Of a stretch of DNA of 64,000 nucleotides, positions 12,469 through 25,060 are shown one piece after another (the stretch's first letter is position 1; each line of letters begins with the position of its first letter). The notes beneath the pieces are model-generated. The model saw only the letters and a program-made list of their open reading frames with translations, was not told where the DNA came from and searched no databases. A program made the position numbers and the translations under genes. The stretch is from Strigops habroptila (taxonomy: Eukaryota; Chordata; Aves; Psittaciformes; Psittacidae). Location of the stretch: NCBI RefSeq assembly GCF_004027225.2, contig NC_044277.2, positions 32,042,495 through 32,106,494 of the forward strand, read 5' to 3'.

Positions 12469-12470
12469 AT

Positions 12471-12731
12471 CTAGTTTAAAGCTTTCCTGACCAGCCTGGC
12501 AAGCCTCCTACCAAAACAGCTCTTCCCCTTCTTTGTCAGACCTGCCCCACCAGCCTCCAGTAGATCTGGCCTCCCAAATGGAGCCCCATGTTCTAAATAG
12601 CCAAACCCCTGACTATGGCACCAGCTTTCTAACCATTTATTAACCTGCCAGACACGCCTAGCTTTTTTAAGGTCCTCCCCTTTGCCCTGGAGCAAAGGTA
12701 GCACATGAGGGAAAATACATGCAGGTAGCAA
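12471..12731 (-). pseudogene. CR1 ORF1 C-terminal esterase-like remnant
   Basis: The 86-codon frame matches the end of CR1 ORF1, whose C-terminal domain is SGNH-esterase-like. The stretches NKWLESWCHSQGFGYLEHG and [18 protein letters not shown] before the TAG are typical. The family's catalytic phrase, normally of the form DGVHL, reads GGAGL here, so the catalytic Asp and His are lost. The N-terminal part of ORF1 is missing through 5' truncation. The stop at 12471-12473 lies next to the ORF2 frame, the usual compact CR1 arrangement. Confidence 0.75.
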
Positions 12732-15700
12732 GAAAAGCCAGCATGGTGTGTAAATCAGGGAAAGAAATGAAGTAAACCTATGTATTCCAGAGCCTAGAAG
12801 AGTGTGCTAGCCGCTTAGCATCGTATCTGAAAAAAACAAAAAGGAGGCAATATTCCTTGAGTCACTACCACCACCACTACTTGATGAAGGACCCATGGCA
12901 TTTGGTGTGTTGACACGGCACCCAGCATTTTGATTTTCTCAGACTACACAAGCAGAGGAACATCTAATCTGTGGATCCTCGAAATGCTTGACTGAGTGGG
13001 TGAGGAGCAGTAGCAGTGCATGAGACAGGCACCCCACTACTGATGACACTCAAAGCTAAGGCGTTGCTATGTACAACGTAAAAGCAACATAAGCGTGTAA
13101 GGAACATGAATGTTGAAGAAAATGATGCCTACAGACTTCAGCTGCCTACAGGCTGGAACCTGCTCAAGAGGAATTTGAGGATTAGGAGTTTGCACTTGGG
13201 CATCTACTGTGGGGGTTAGATGAACTAAACTGCATATCTTTGGGGGATTTAGCTCTGAGAGCTCTACCCAGAGGCATTTGGTCAAATAGAAGACTGTAAA
13301 TACCCATTCACATCAACACTATCCATTTCTTTCACAACTTTTTTGCTAGCTGTCTGCTTTCTGCACAGTCTTTCTCAGCAGATGCAACTACACACAAAGT
13401 CGTACCCTGAGGTAGAAATGCTGTCAGCTTCCACAGAGAGCTTATGCTTGTTGGCACTGGCTGCACCAGAAGCTGTGCATGGAAACATGGAAACAGTACG
13501 TTTTCCAAAGCTGGAAACAGCTATTGCCTGCAACTGTTATCCCACAGTACCATTTCTATGGAAGTTTCATCATTGGAAAAGAGTTTATTTCTTTTTTTGT
13601 TGATTTCTTTGATTTGATTGCCTGGAATCAACTGGAAAGTCCCATATCTAATCTTATTTTATTTGGCAATTAGTAACTTAGCCAGACAGCTTTCTACAAT
13701 GCAAATAATTTTTTTCTATATAGCACAGTATTAGAAACAATCCAAAACCCTTAGACTGAAGGCCGTCAGCTCCTGTTCATTAGGGTGTGAAGAATGAAGT
13801 CAAACCTTCCTTTTCTTGGAGACACTCCATTTTGCCATTTTCATTTACAAAGGTTGTACATAGCTTCAACAAGAAGCTTTAAAAGAAGTGTTTATAATGG
13901 TATATTGAAGTCAAGACAGTGACTCAAATGAAAAAGATTGTTTGTTAGAATACAAAAAGAAGCAAAGAACACCCACTTATGGAAAAAAGCCAGATGATGG
14001 AAGCATATGCAGACTCAGTGTGTTAGTGTTACCATGAGTACAAGATGATAGTCAGGATGGATCAAATCTATGGGTAGCTCTAAAAACCAGGGAATCTGAT
14101 TCTGGTTTTTTAAACGCAGTTAATACTAATAAAGCCAATGAGCTACACATGTCTAAAACTGATGTTATGAAGAAAAAATCAGCCGTTGGGAGTGTAATTT
14201 ATATCTGAATTTGATGATGGAAAGGAAGACAGTGAAGGTGACACAAGACAGAGGCAATACAATTCCTGAATAAAAAAGCAGTCTAGCTATACCATTCTGA
14301 TCATCCTGTACTTTAGAGAATAGGCATTTAGACAGAGAGAAGGAAAAAAGAAACTGAAATAGTCAAGGGCACAAATGATTAAAGCTTCAGTAAAAATTTC
14401 AGCTGAGGAATCTGGCACCTTGTCACAAGTTAGAGGCTTATAATGAGCAAAATGTGGCAATTATCATTTCATGCACTAAACATGGATTTCAGTTTCACGA
14501 TACTTTTCTCTGCACAACTTTGCACAACAGATGAGCAGTTGCCTTCTGATGGTGGCCATGGATGCATTTCACTTCTTCAGCACTCCTCCTTCTCCACTTC
14601 CCCTTCATGCTCCAAGGAACTTTTTGCATCCCAAGCACAGCCTCTGTGGAAACTCATGTAGCACAGGTTGGCTCATCCTGTGATCTGCTGGGTGTCCAGA
14701 ACCAAAAGAAGAAGGAAAGGCTATGGCACTCAGATGCATTTGGACTATGCTACAGACCTGAGGTCCTGCTAGAAGACATGCACACACAGGTCCAACCTAA
14801 TGCCGTGGCTCACACTATTTAGTCAGAGAATTATAAAATGCTCAACTTCCCCTCTCTCAACATGAGTTTCTTATAATTGCATCTCAAATGGTCTTCCAAT
14901 TGAGTATATATAAATAACCTTCTTTGAACCTGGAATAATTTTGATCTTCTTTATGTATCCCCACCTGACACAGCCTCAACTGCTTTCATACTGGTAGCTT
15001 GCTTTTTATACTATTCCATACTCTGCTTCAAGTTATTTTTCTTGAAAGGCTGCACCGCATGACACCCCCAGCATGACATTGCGCAAATTTCTGTATGAGA
15101 GATCATGTGATATTGCAGGCAGTTTTCTACCATGTATATCCAGATGAGTGAATTAGACCTTTGCTCTTACCCTGCCACCACTGGTACCACCAGTTTTCCT
15201 GCCCAATTAACCCATTACTGTAATTGTCTCTCACCAGAAATGTTTGTTACTTTCTGAGAGCAAGGACCAAGGAAACTCCAGAGCTCTACTAAAATGGGTA
15301 TGTGAGCCTTCAACAGCCTTCATTAACATCTGCCACCACTAGCATCATGCTGTTGTGATGTGTCTGGGGGGAAAATCTGTTGATGCTGGCAGTCATCTTT
15401 CAATGAGGAAAGATGTGAAGTTCCTGCTGAAGTTCAGAACACTAAACTGTGGGAGCCACCACCTAAATGCAGCCCACTTGCAAGACCCATGACACAATAA
15501 GCTAATGAATCATACAATGTTTCAGTGGGTATTATTCGATGAAGTACATGAAATACAGAAACAGATTGAAACTGTTGAAGAAAGAGCAACAGAAAGGTCA
15601 AGCATACAGCAAGAGAATTACTGAAAATTTGTCCCTGGGAAAAAAGAGAGTGAGCACTTCTTGGGCAGGATGCTTTCAGGAAAGGGTGATGAAATTGTAC

Positions 15701-17060
15701 TGCAAGAATCTGTCTTCTATTGTTTGACTTAAATTATATTCCCAGATCAAGGTGATCATGTACTTATGCCCTTGAAGATTTAGAATAACAGTGAAACATG
15801 ATGAAGCCTAACCCTGCTCAGCCCTGAGACTATTAACTCTTCTGTGGATAAATGTATCACACAAGTCACCTTTGTTATTGCAAGCTGGAATTAAATATTC
15901 ATTCTGTCAGAAACCCTTCAAAATATCCCCATGTTCAAAGAGAGGCAAATTGGGCAGTTTTCTGAGTGACCTGTTTTCTTTCAGTGAAAATCTTTCAGCC
16001 GGAAAGAAAATTTACCACAAATCCGCCTTTTCCCAAGATATTTTGGATTTTGTCACTTTTAAAACAAAAAGTGCTTTGAAGTTTTGGAAGGCAAAACTCA
16101 TTTTCTTAAGAAATTGAAAATGGTGAGACAAACCGCACACACTTCATAACCATTCTGTTTGAAAAACAGAAAAGAAAAAATGGAGGCTGGTGCACCTATT
16201 TCTATAAGTAAAAATACAGTCAGGAATAGGCTGGCTGTTTCCCACTAGCACACTTTTCCATTCCCTGTACCTATCTCTGTATTTGATAGAAAATGTATTT
16301 GAATGAGAGACACTATAAACAAGCCAAGTTCTTTTCTCTCTGAAAACACAGTAAATCAGGAATTAATTCATTAAATTTATTACATATTCCAGATTTGATC
16401 CAGTGAAAAACTGAGCAGAATTTGGCTACATATCTCAGGTGTGGTTTTATTTATGACTATATTGGTAACATGGTAATGATGAAAAAAACCCGATGAAGAC
16501 ATTCTAGACGTGAATTGCGCTGCCCTGAAAGAAAGAGACAAAATGATCTATTTTTCCTCATAGTCGGCAGTTATAGCATTTTGTGGGAATGACAAAATGT
16601 GTTCCTCAGTGAAGCAGAAAGATAGGCTGGGAAAGATCAGCAGAGTCAGCTGGAGCTAGGCAGAGGGTAATGGTGATATAGAGGGGCTGGAAGACTTTTG
16701 CAAGGAACTAGAGGGGCTCTCTCCTTGCTCCATTTGCTTCTCCAGCCCCAGCCCACCTTGCTTCCAGCCAGTCTGACCTCCCTGGGTGGCTGAAGAGGCA
16801 ACAGGACCTGCTGGCATAAGACTCTACCTCCATGAGGCACAGGAGGACAGGCAGGGCTCTGGATGAAATATCTGAGTGCAGTCAGTGTTGCTCTGCTAAG
16901 TACGTGACAGATGAAGGACTCCCACCTACTCAGCCCATTGCAGAACTCCCAGACTTTAACTCTGTCCTCACTAAAACAGAGAGCGTAAGTCTGCTCAGGA
17001 AACAGGAGAAGAAATGAAGAGAGGAGGACAGGAGGAGAACAGTGAGGCCTTTTCACAGGA
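12732..17060. other. Intergenic, no gene seen
   Basis: Over 4 kb of mixed, mostly AT-rich DNA. Open frames up to 136 codons (for example minus 16646-17056) have no recognisable domain. The part at 16640-17050 is richer in G and C and may hold an unrecognised old repeat. No RNA gene or CpG island is evident. Confidence 0.45.
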
Positions 17061-17975
17061 TCACACAGTCACAGAATGGTTGAGGTTGGAAGTGACGTCT
17101 GGAGATGATCTGGTCCAATCCCCTGCTCAAGCAGGGCCTCCTATTGCTGGTTGCCCAGGACCATGTCTAGACAGTTTCCCTCCAAGGAGGGACACTCCAC
17201 AACATTCCTGAATAACTTGTATGAGGGCTTGGTCACTATCACAGTGAAAAAGTGTTTCCTGATGTTCAAAGGGAACATCCTTTGTTTCAGTGTGTTCCCA
17301 TTGCCTCTGGCCCTGTCACTGGGCACCACTGAAAAGAGCCTGACTCTGTCCTCTTTGACTCTCCCTTCAGGTATTTATATATACTGATGAGATCCCCCTG
17401 AGCCTTCTCTTCTCCAGTCTCTTAATCATCTCTGTGGTACATCACTGGACTCTCTTCAGTATGTCCATGTCTCTACTGAACTGATGAGCCCAGAACTGGG
17501 CCCAGCACTCCATGTGTGACCTCATCAGTGCTGAGTAGAGGGGAAGGATTAACCTCCCTCCACCCACTGACTTTGCCTCAAGGGCACGTTACTGGCTCAT
17601 GCTCAACTTGGTGTCCACCAGGACACCCCACGTCCTTTTCTGTCAAGCTGCTTTCCAGTTGGGTGCCCCCAGTCTGTACTGGTGAATGGGGTTGTTCCTC
17701 CCCAGATGCAAGCCTTTGCGCTTCCTCTTGTTGAACTTCATGAGGTTCCTTTCACCTCATTTCTCCAGCCTGTCAGGGTGCCTCTGAATGGCTGCATGAC
17801 CCTCTGGCATATCAGCTACTCATCCCAGATTTGTATCATCTGCAAACTTGTTGAAGTGCATTCTGCTTCATCATCCAGATCATTAATGAAGATGTTAAAC
17901 ATGCAGTATTAGCCCCTTGGATATACCATGGTGGTTGATAGTTACTGGCCGTTGGTGGCCCTTGGTGTCAAGTTA
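17061..17975 (-). mobile_element. CR1 LINE, older 3' fragment
   Basis: The plus strand opens with TCACACAGTCACAGAATGG and GTTGAGGTTGGAAGTGACGT, the reverse of a CR1 3' end, and continues through reversed RT C-terminal sequence (GCCCAGCACTCCATGTGTGA, then ACTGGCTCATGCTCAACTTG, then GTATCATCTGCAAACTTG). The last corresponds to the FADD region. Many frameshifts and stops are present, so it is clearly older than the copies at 426, 4355 and 9442. The right edge is 5' truncated near 17975. Confidence 0.85.
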
Positions 17976-20900
17976 CTTACTTCTATTTGGAGAACCCCAT
18001 GCTCCCAGCAACATGGGAGAAAATAAAGTAACATGAAAAGCTTATGTACATGCACCTTCTTTCCCACCTACCCTATACTCTCAGGACCAGGAGGAGGGAA
18101 GGGAAACGAGGGGCAGTTGGAAGACAGTGACAGCCAGGCAAGCAGAACAGCCCAAGCTGCTAGGACTGGCCTCAGGGCTCTAGATTAATTGTGACATATT
18201 ATTAGGCAATTATTCCTACTGGCTTTCCTAATGTTTTGCCCTAGTGTCACATTGTAGCGTGACGCCAGCAAAGTATATCTAGCATACTAAACCATGACTA
18301 CACTCTGCAACACGCAACTTCATTACATAACCTGTGAGTAATAACTGTATCCTCTGCAGCTGTTCTCATACTATTCAAAAATATAACCCCTTGACTGGTG
18401 CTGAATGTACTCATATTCCCATGTCAAGCCAAGATGACACATAGTAAGCACCACAATGACGCATGGAAAGGTCTGGTACAGTACTTCCTGTCTTTACGGC
18501 CATAACAGAGGATTACCAAACAGACAGGGAAAACTATGTCCATTCCGCTCGAAAACACTGACCTCCAGTGGCCAAACCAGATGTCATAAAATATAGTGTC
18601 TGCTTTAGGCCAAATGTGTAACCTAATGGGTGTTTCTGCTTCCAGTACTCCAAATTCTGTGATGCAAATATTTCCATAAAAGAGTTGAGCACAGGACAGA
18701 TATCCTCACTTACATCTTACCATACAACCCAGACCTGCCTCAAAGCACAGGCCTGGCTGGAGCACATCATACAAGATGGCATGGGAGTCTCTTTTGTTTA
18801 CAGAGTGAGTGCTCGTAACCAACAGCTGGACAAAATTGTTCACAAGCCTTGCAGAATAGCCTGAAGCTAAAAGGAACAGATTTTCAAAGACACTAATGGT
18901 CTAAATTCACACTAACTTTGTTTGTTTGTTTGTTTTATGTCCTGAAAGCAGTTGCCCATGTTTTGAACTGCTTTGCCTCTAGAGCCCTTGATGGTTGCCA
19001 GACAAATACAGCTGGGACCGTCCTGATTTTCTGTGATTTGTCCTTATGTCCAGCAAAAGACTAAGAATCCTACAGAACAGGAAGATCCCAGAAGCAACTA
19101 TGATGCTTAAGAACATTTAACAAGCAATTGTTACAACTAGGACAATGAGGTAGGGCTTGAACAAAACCCTTTGGCTCATGTGTCTTTAAGCAAACCCAGC
19201 TTTGGTTGACTGTACTCTTACATGATAATTCCACATCAATAGTACAATGTGGTAGTCCAGCTCAGCCAACACAGGGAAAATCTAATGAATTCCTCCCATC
19301 GTCTCATAAGCCAACAAAAGAGCTTGCACTTGAGCCTTTCAAAAAATGTGTAATGATCAAAGTCCTTTTGCATTTCTGCAAGCCCAGTGTTTTCAAGAGC
19401 TCAAGCTGGGACAACCAGCAGTGACCTGATGTGTTTCTCATGAGCATGAGCAAACCCAGGGCTAGAGTTCTAGTCTAGAAAGCAATTGTGAGATTTAAGA
19501 GTCTAAACCCCCACTTTAGGCATCCACATTTAACTGAAAAGCAGTGAACCTTAAGCTTTCCTATTATTGGGAACCTTCAAACATGCAGTGTAGACATATT
19601 AAAGATTATAAAAATGTTAGTCTTTTGTGAATTTAAATCACAAAAAGTCAACTGGAAGAGAAATGGCAAAACCCCCAAGAGGCTGTGTTACTGCTTATCT
19701 CATTTTAAATGCTTTGTTTTTAAATGTCATAAGGAGATGGGAAGTTACGGTTCTCAGTCAAACTAAAAATAAAGGTTTACTTCACCCTAAATTTAAAGAT
19801 CTCAAAAGGTTTTGAGTTTGATCATGAGAGATAATGGCAAAAATACACCTGGAGACATCCCAAGTGGCATTTTCTTTTTCCAAGTGTCAAAATGTGCTGG
19901 ATGGCAGATCTCTATTTTGGAAATAATTTTCTATGTCATCCCCTTCACTTCCACTTCAATGGAAGCATGCAACAGTAGATTTTTATTACACACAGTTGCA
20001 AGAGGCTGCTTACAGGCCTGATAACATCTAGGCATTTAGACTTGTAAGCTCTGAAAAACAGCTCTGAGATACAAAACTCTCAATTTCTTCTGAGATAGGT
20101 GTATACAGTGCAAAGGCACCTGAGCTCACAAGCCCTCTGTAAAGACAGTCAAGTATGTCAGAAGCACTACAGTGGCAACCAGTACTTAGCAACCCCAGAG
20201 GTACCAAACTTGTTTTTAGCTCACAGCAGGTTCAGCGACTATGTTGTCCTGAGATCTACTCCACAACAAAGTCTACGTGTGCCCAAAGACCCATTGCCCT
20301 GCAAAGCTATGCTGGCACCACACCAGGAGAGTACAGAATATGCAGCAAAAGAGGAAGAAGTGAGGCCAAAACACTCTCACCCACATGTGCAAACCCCAGG
20401 CATGAGAGGTCAAGTATATCCTCAGTGAAAGTGTGTGTGTAAATTTAAGCAAGGATCCCATCTAGACCACTGCTACTTCTCCCCCTAAACCCTACGCATG
20501 ATGGTGGCAGGGATGCTGTATTTGTAGTTGCAAAGAGCAGGTATGGCCACAGTGTGGCTGCAGTACTGAAGCAGTCTGCCTTGATAATCTTATTCTGGCA
20601 CAGGGAATAACCGATTACTTCAGACTATGCATGCCAGCCCTGAGCAGCTTTTGAAATGGAACATGTGCAAAGGCACATGCAAAGGCACACTCCTTGCTCT
20701 CTCCTTCTATATAGATACATAGATGAATAGTCTCTAAATTTAGCAGTTGCTATAGTAGAAAGTGTATTATTGTTTTAAAATCAGGAAGTAACACATTCTC
20801 TCCATTCTTTAGTATTTACTTTTATGGATTCTAATGTTCGTTCAAAACCCAGGTTTCAGACACGAGCACTGTCAATGATTACAGAGTTTTTTCCGTTTTT

Positions 20901-22714
20901 CCTAGAATTGTCCTTCATGTAATGCTTTCCAGACTAGCTCAGCTTTTCATAAACAGTGTAGTGAAACCATAATAGCATCGCTGCAGGTTTGTTGAGAGTA
21001 AAGCCATATTAACTCTGGCTGGCTGTTGGCTTGGCAAAATTTGCCAGTTGTATGATGCAAGGTCACTCTTTTTCTTCTCTTTTTTCTTTTTTCTTCTTTC
21101 TTTTTTTTTCTTTTCTTTTTCCATTTCTTTTTTCCCCAGCACCATCCAAATCTCTTTCTCTTTTCCAGAGTATTATATCATTTGCCTTTTTTTTTTTCCA
21201 GTGCACTTAGTGTAATATATCCCTGAAGCAGCAAAACAGCTACATTTTGGCACTTGGCAAAAACAAAGCACAGAGAATAATGACTCAAAACCAAAGTAAG
21301 ACAATCAGACTTGTCTTCTGAAAGGTGCACAAAAAATGAATACTCACAACTGCAGGCCAAGCTTTTCAAATCTGAGGGCCTAAAATTAAGCACTGAATGA
21401 AGAGTGGTCCTGGTCTGCATCACCATATCAGACATTCTGAGAGTAAGACCACGTTCATGAGGAAGATCAAAAAAAGAGGAATTCAGTTCTACTATTTACC
21501 CTTTCTTTTTTTTTTTTTTTAATAATTCAGTCACAAGTAAGGGGTATCACTAGAAGAGAGAAGGGATTGCTAGCTGAAGTGTTATTCTTCAAGTGTCATA
21601 TATAATGTCACCAGAAAATAAACTCCCTGGCATTCTTACAGTTCCTTAATGGGTTCCAAGTGCCATCATAGCCAACAGTAAGGGAAAGTAGGAAGAATAT
21701 CAAATAGATTGTGGAGAGAAAACTAGAGCGACAACACTAAGGCACAGATTTCCAATTTAATTAGAGGCTAGGAAGCCTTTTGTTGGTGGATGAGTACTTG
21801 AATTAATGTGTTCATAAACAGAGCTGGCCAGGAAAATAAATTTCCATTCTGTGATAATTTCCAAATTACCAGAATATTTTTCATCCTGCTTTGGGAAGAA
21901 AACCCAAACACTGGAAAATTTTCACGGAACTGAAGTCCAGCCATATTTGATTTCAGAAACTCTTAAATACAAGGTGTTTCCAAAATGAAATGTGTTGCCT
22001 AAGATCCCTGGCAATCACCAACTGGATCAAACACAGTTATTGTAAATGGTAACAGTAACAGACGTGCATTACTGAGTACTAGTCTAAAACAGGTTAGTGG
22101 TGGACTTCTGCGTAACCAGCATGCTATTATTGTGCCAATTGCAGTCTGCAATGGCCAGGATTCCTCCAGCCCCAGCCTCAGAGCAGCTCAAGCAGTGACA
22201 GAGCTGTTACAGTTGGAGGGGCCTAGGACCTTCAACCTGAGGTCATACATGCAGTAGAACTCGTTCAGAGAAATGCATTTGGAAACTCATCACAGAGTTC
22301 TCATCCCCAGACACAGAGATGCCTGCTCTCAGGATGGAGTTTCTCCAGCTACCTGGAAACCCTGAGGGTCCCCAATCCTCAGCCTACCCTTCAGATGCCT
22401 GCCACGGAGGCAGGAAAAGGACTGCTTAGGAAAATTGGTAAATTTCTATCTGAAGCCTGCCCAGCATCTAAAGTTCAGACCCTACCTGTCATCCACCAGG
22501 GTGTAGGAAAGGCCTGACCAGCTGCTTCTCCACACTATTTTCCACCCTCCCTATTAGAAATGTAGGAAGCACCATACCATGGCTGTGTGCAGTTCTGTTC
22601 TGGCAGCCTGCTCCAGCTGCTTTGGAAAGGATGCTTCTTTAGAGCACTCTTTGATTCAATACTGCTCTGCAGAAATAAAACCTTATGTGAGCCAAATACT
22701 TCGAAGTCTACAAG
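17976..22714. other. Intergenic, no gene seen
   Basis: About 4.7 kb without a supportable gene. Low-complexity patches include TTTG units near 18918-18936, a strongly pyrimidine-rich run at 21065-21137 (CTTTTT-type) and T runs near 21187 and 21508. Small open frames are unremarkable. Confidence 0.5.
21065..21137. repeat. Pyrimidine-rich low-complexity tract
   Basis: A run dominated by T with scattered C (TTTTTCTTCTCTTTTTTC pattern), interrupted only once or twice. It produces the artefactual lysine-rich frame on the minus strand (20939-21145). It is an ordinary simple-sequence tract. Confidence 0.8.
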
Positions 22715-22790
22715 ATGAAACCCAAAAAATATCACACATCAACAACCTATAATTCTACGATTCTATGAAACCTGAAAAACATCATACATC
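22715..22790. repeat. Near-identical 26-bp direct repeats around a CR1-like tail
   Basis: The sequence at 22715-22740 and at 22765-22790 is almost the same (ATGAAACCC.. / ATGAAACCT.., both ending CACATC or TACATC, about four mismatches). The 24 bases between them contain AATTCTACGATTCT, which resembles the last bases of a CR1 element. The arrangement fits a tiny 3'-tip CR1 insertion flanked by a target-site duplication. A local tandem duplication is the alternative. Confidence 0.5.
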
Positions 22791-23189
22791 TTACTTTACA
22801 AAATAAGCAACAGCAAATTCTATTCTTAGCAAAGAACCTATTCTGGTTTCTCTTTTTTTTTTTTTTTCCGACTTACTTACTCTATCAATAGCTCGGCTCA
22901 CCTCTACACCATTCTTTGTCCTCTGCCAAGATGATACCCTTATCACTGCCTGTAACATCTCACAAAGCACAAGAAAACAGTGGTCAGGGATCCTTTATTA
23001 CCCCTTTCGTATCTGTGGATCAGCCAGTTCCAACCTGCTTGCTTTTCTTTTTCTCATCCTGTGAAAAGGACAGACTCACTGCTGAACCAAAAATCTGAGT
23101 GGGTGGTCATTCCAAACAAGCCCACTTTCTATGAAAAGACAGAGGAAAAACGTGTCAGCTCCATTATCATCTGCAAGGATAGGGTGGTA
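22791..23189. other. Intergenic, unassigned
   Basis: Contains a T run at 22852-22868 and the start of a 252-codon open frame (22980-23738) that continues into retrovirus-like repeat DNA. The N-terminal part of that frame has no recognised domain. It may belong to the same repeat, but I cannot show that. Confidence 0.35.
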
Positions 23190-23620
23190 GTTGTCTTCCT
23201 GAAGTCGGATATCTGCTCCACCGTGGACCTCCATGGGCTGCAGGGGCACAGCCCGCCTCACCATGGGCTGCACCATTGCCTGCAGGGGAACCTCTGCTCT
23301 GGCACCCAGAGCATCTTCTCCCCTCCTTCTTCACTGATCTTGGGGTCTGCAGAGCTGTTTCTCTCACATATTCTCACTCCTCTCTCTGGATGCAATTGCC
23401 ATGGGGTTTTTTCCCCATTTCTTAACTATGTTATCCCAGACACACTACCAGTGTTGCTGTTGGGCTCAGTCTTGGCCAGCGGTGGGTCTGTCTTGGAGCT
23501 GACTGGCATTGGCTCCATTGGACATGGAGGAAGCTTTCAGCAGCTTTTCATAGAAGCCAATCCTGTAGCTCACCCACTACCAAAACCTTGCCATGCAAAC
23601 CAAATACATGCCTTTATTTC
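23190..23620. mobile_element. Endogenous-retrovirus-like internal fragment
   Basis: The phrases TGGACCTCCATGGGCTGCAG, CACCATGGGCTGCACCATTG, GGTCTGCAGAGCTGTTTCTC and AAACCTTGCCATGCAAAC recur, as I remember, in interspersed repeats of many bird genomes annotated as internal parts of endogenous retroviruses. No gag, pol or env motif is visible, and the 252-codon plus-strand frame through it (22980-23738) looks fortuitous. Family and orientation are not assigned. No LTR lies next to it, so it is an isolated fragment. Confidence 0.45.
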
Positions 23621-23971
23621 TCAAAAAAAGGCATATGGCCTTTACCAGCGTGCTGGTACCCTGGCTCCTTTAAAAATCTGCACCCTCTTCCAGGCAAAGA
23701 TTCCACTTCCTCACTGTTTCTTGTACCGCTCTCAGTGATCTGTGCTTAACTTTTTGCAATTGTTGTTTTTACTGCCTATTCCATCTAGACCACAGACAGT
23801 TAAATTGTCTTCCTGGAGACTCCTCCAGCAGCACAAAGTTGCACAAAGATGGTAGAAAGCTCCATATCTAGCTATACTTAAGAATTAATTAGGTGTACAA
23901 CCTTTGCCCATAGACCATCCTGGCAAGACTTTGCTGCCAGAAGAGCCACACAGTTAGGCATGACTTAGAAG

Positions 23972-25060
23972 ACTAGGACATAAGACTGGAAGGAGCATCA
24001 AATCCAGTTCCCTTTTACTTAAGGAAACAAGTTACTCTAATTCTATTCCTGCAATTACCCTATACTCCAGTTTCTTCTCTGCATTCATTTTGGTAGACTG
24101 AACAAGCCAAGTTACCTTAGAGTTTGTCTATATCTGAGTCTCAGTGCCAAGCTGGGCAGTCGCAAGCCAGGTCTGACCCAGGAGCCACGTAAAAGCTTTC
24201 ACACAGCACTGTACCAGAGTTAATATGCCCTGCAGAGAGGCTGGTCATGTTGTCTTGGACACAACTCTGTGCTAATCCTGCCTTATGGCTCTGATGAATG
24301 TTGCTGGAGAGACTCACAATGAGGCTACCTCAGATGATGCCTTGCCAGTAGCTTCAGACCTGTTAAGCATGTACCCAGCGATGGCCGGGGAACAGCCAGC
24401 ACATCCCAATCAGATGAGAGGTGGCTGCTGCCTCCAGTGCCAGCTATCTTGCACGTACTGGACTTCCCCTTGGAAAGGTAGTCTAGTAAGACCTGGCTGC
24501 AAGCCAGGCTGATGTTCCTGAAAGACAGTATGTGGCCCTCAAGCATGGGCAATTCCAGGTCATCAACAGATGCTCTTAAAACATTATCTTTCTCAGTCAG
24601 TGATTTCTACCAAAACTATTAAATAAGATTGGCCCAACATAGCTCCTGTAACTTCCTATTAGCCTCAGAGTTCCCTTTTAAGCAAAACTCATGAAGTTTT
24701 CTTTTCAGCCAGTTCCTTAGTCACCTTGCAATTTTTCTTCTAATTCCCATTTATTTCAGTTTAACTAGTAATTTCCTATGTGGCAGCATATCAAACACTT
24801 TACTGAAATCCGGACAGATCTACTGTATTTCTCTAGTCTAAAAATCCATTTTTATTAAAGAAAAATATTGGGCTAAACTTCAAGATCAGCCTCTGGTAAC
24901 CTAATATTGCATTTTATCCTATTTTCCTTTCACCTCCATGTGCTTAATTATTTTTCCCTTAAAATTAGTCCTCAGTCTTTTAATATAGTTCAGGCTATGT
25001 TATTATGTTTGACACTACCCAGAACCTTTTTCCCCCTCTTTTCTGTCTCCATTTGCACAA
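23972..25060 (-). mobile_element. CR1-like LINE, ancient remnant
   Basis: At the left end, ACATAAGACTGGAAGGAGCA followed by 'AAATCCAGTTCCC' resembles the reversed 3' end of an ancient CR1. At 24590-25050 the plus strand is a decayed reverse of CR1 reverse-transcriptase coding DNA: AAATAAGATTGGCCCAAC, TATCAAACACTTTACTGAA (from the KAFDKVPH-type block) and ATTGCATTTTATCC (from the HGF-type block). The middle (24130-24580) is not recognisable. Divergence is far greater than in the other CR1 copies, so this insertion probably predates modern birds. Confidence 0.6.

Larger units (their letters stand above)
9442..12731 (-). mobile_element. CR1 LINE, long copy with ORF1 tail, EN and RT
   Basis: This is the longest CR1 in the window. 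Read on the minus strand it has the end of ORF1 (an esterase-like tail), then the ORF2 endonuclease and reverse transcriptase, a short 3' UTR and octamer repeats at 9442-9474. It is 5' truncated inside ORF1; similarity ends near 12731. ORF2 is interrupted only once that I can see, by a 19-bp tandem duplication at 10971-11008. The limited decay suggests a fairly recent insertion. Mobility would need an intact ORF2 and a 5' promoter, and this copy has neither. Confidence 0.95.

Noticed and set aside
22980..23738. 252-codon plus-strand open frame
   Set aside because: Half of it lies in a retrovirus-like repeat fragment and the rest has no domain. The frame appears fortuitous.
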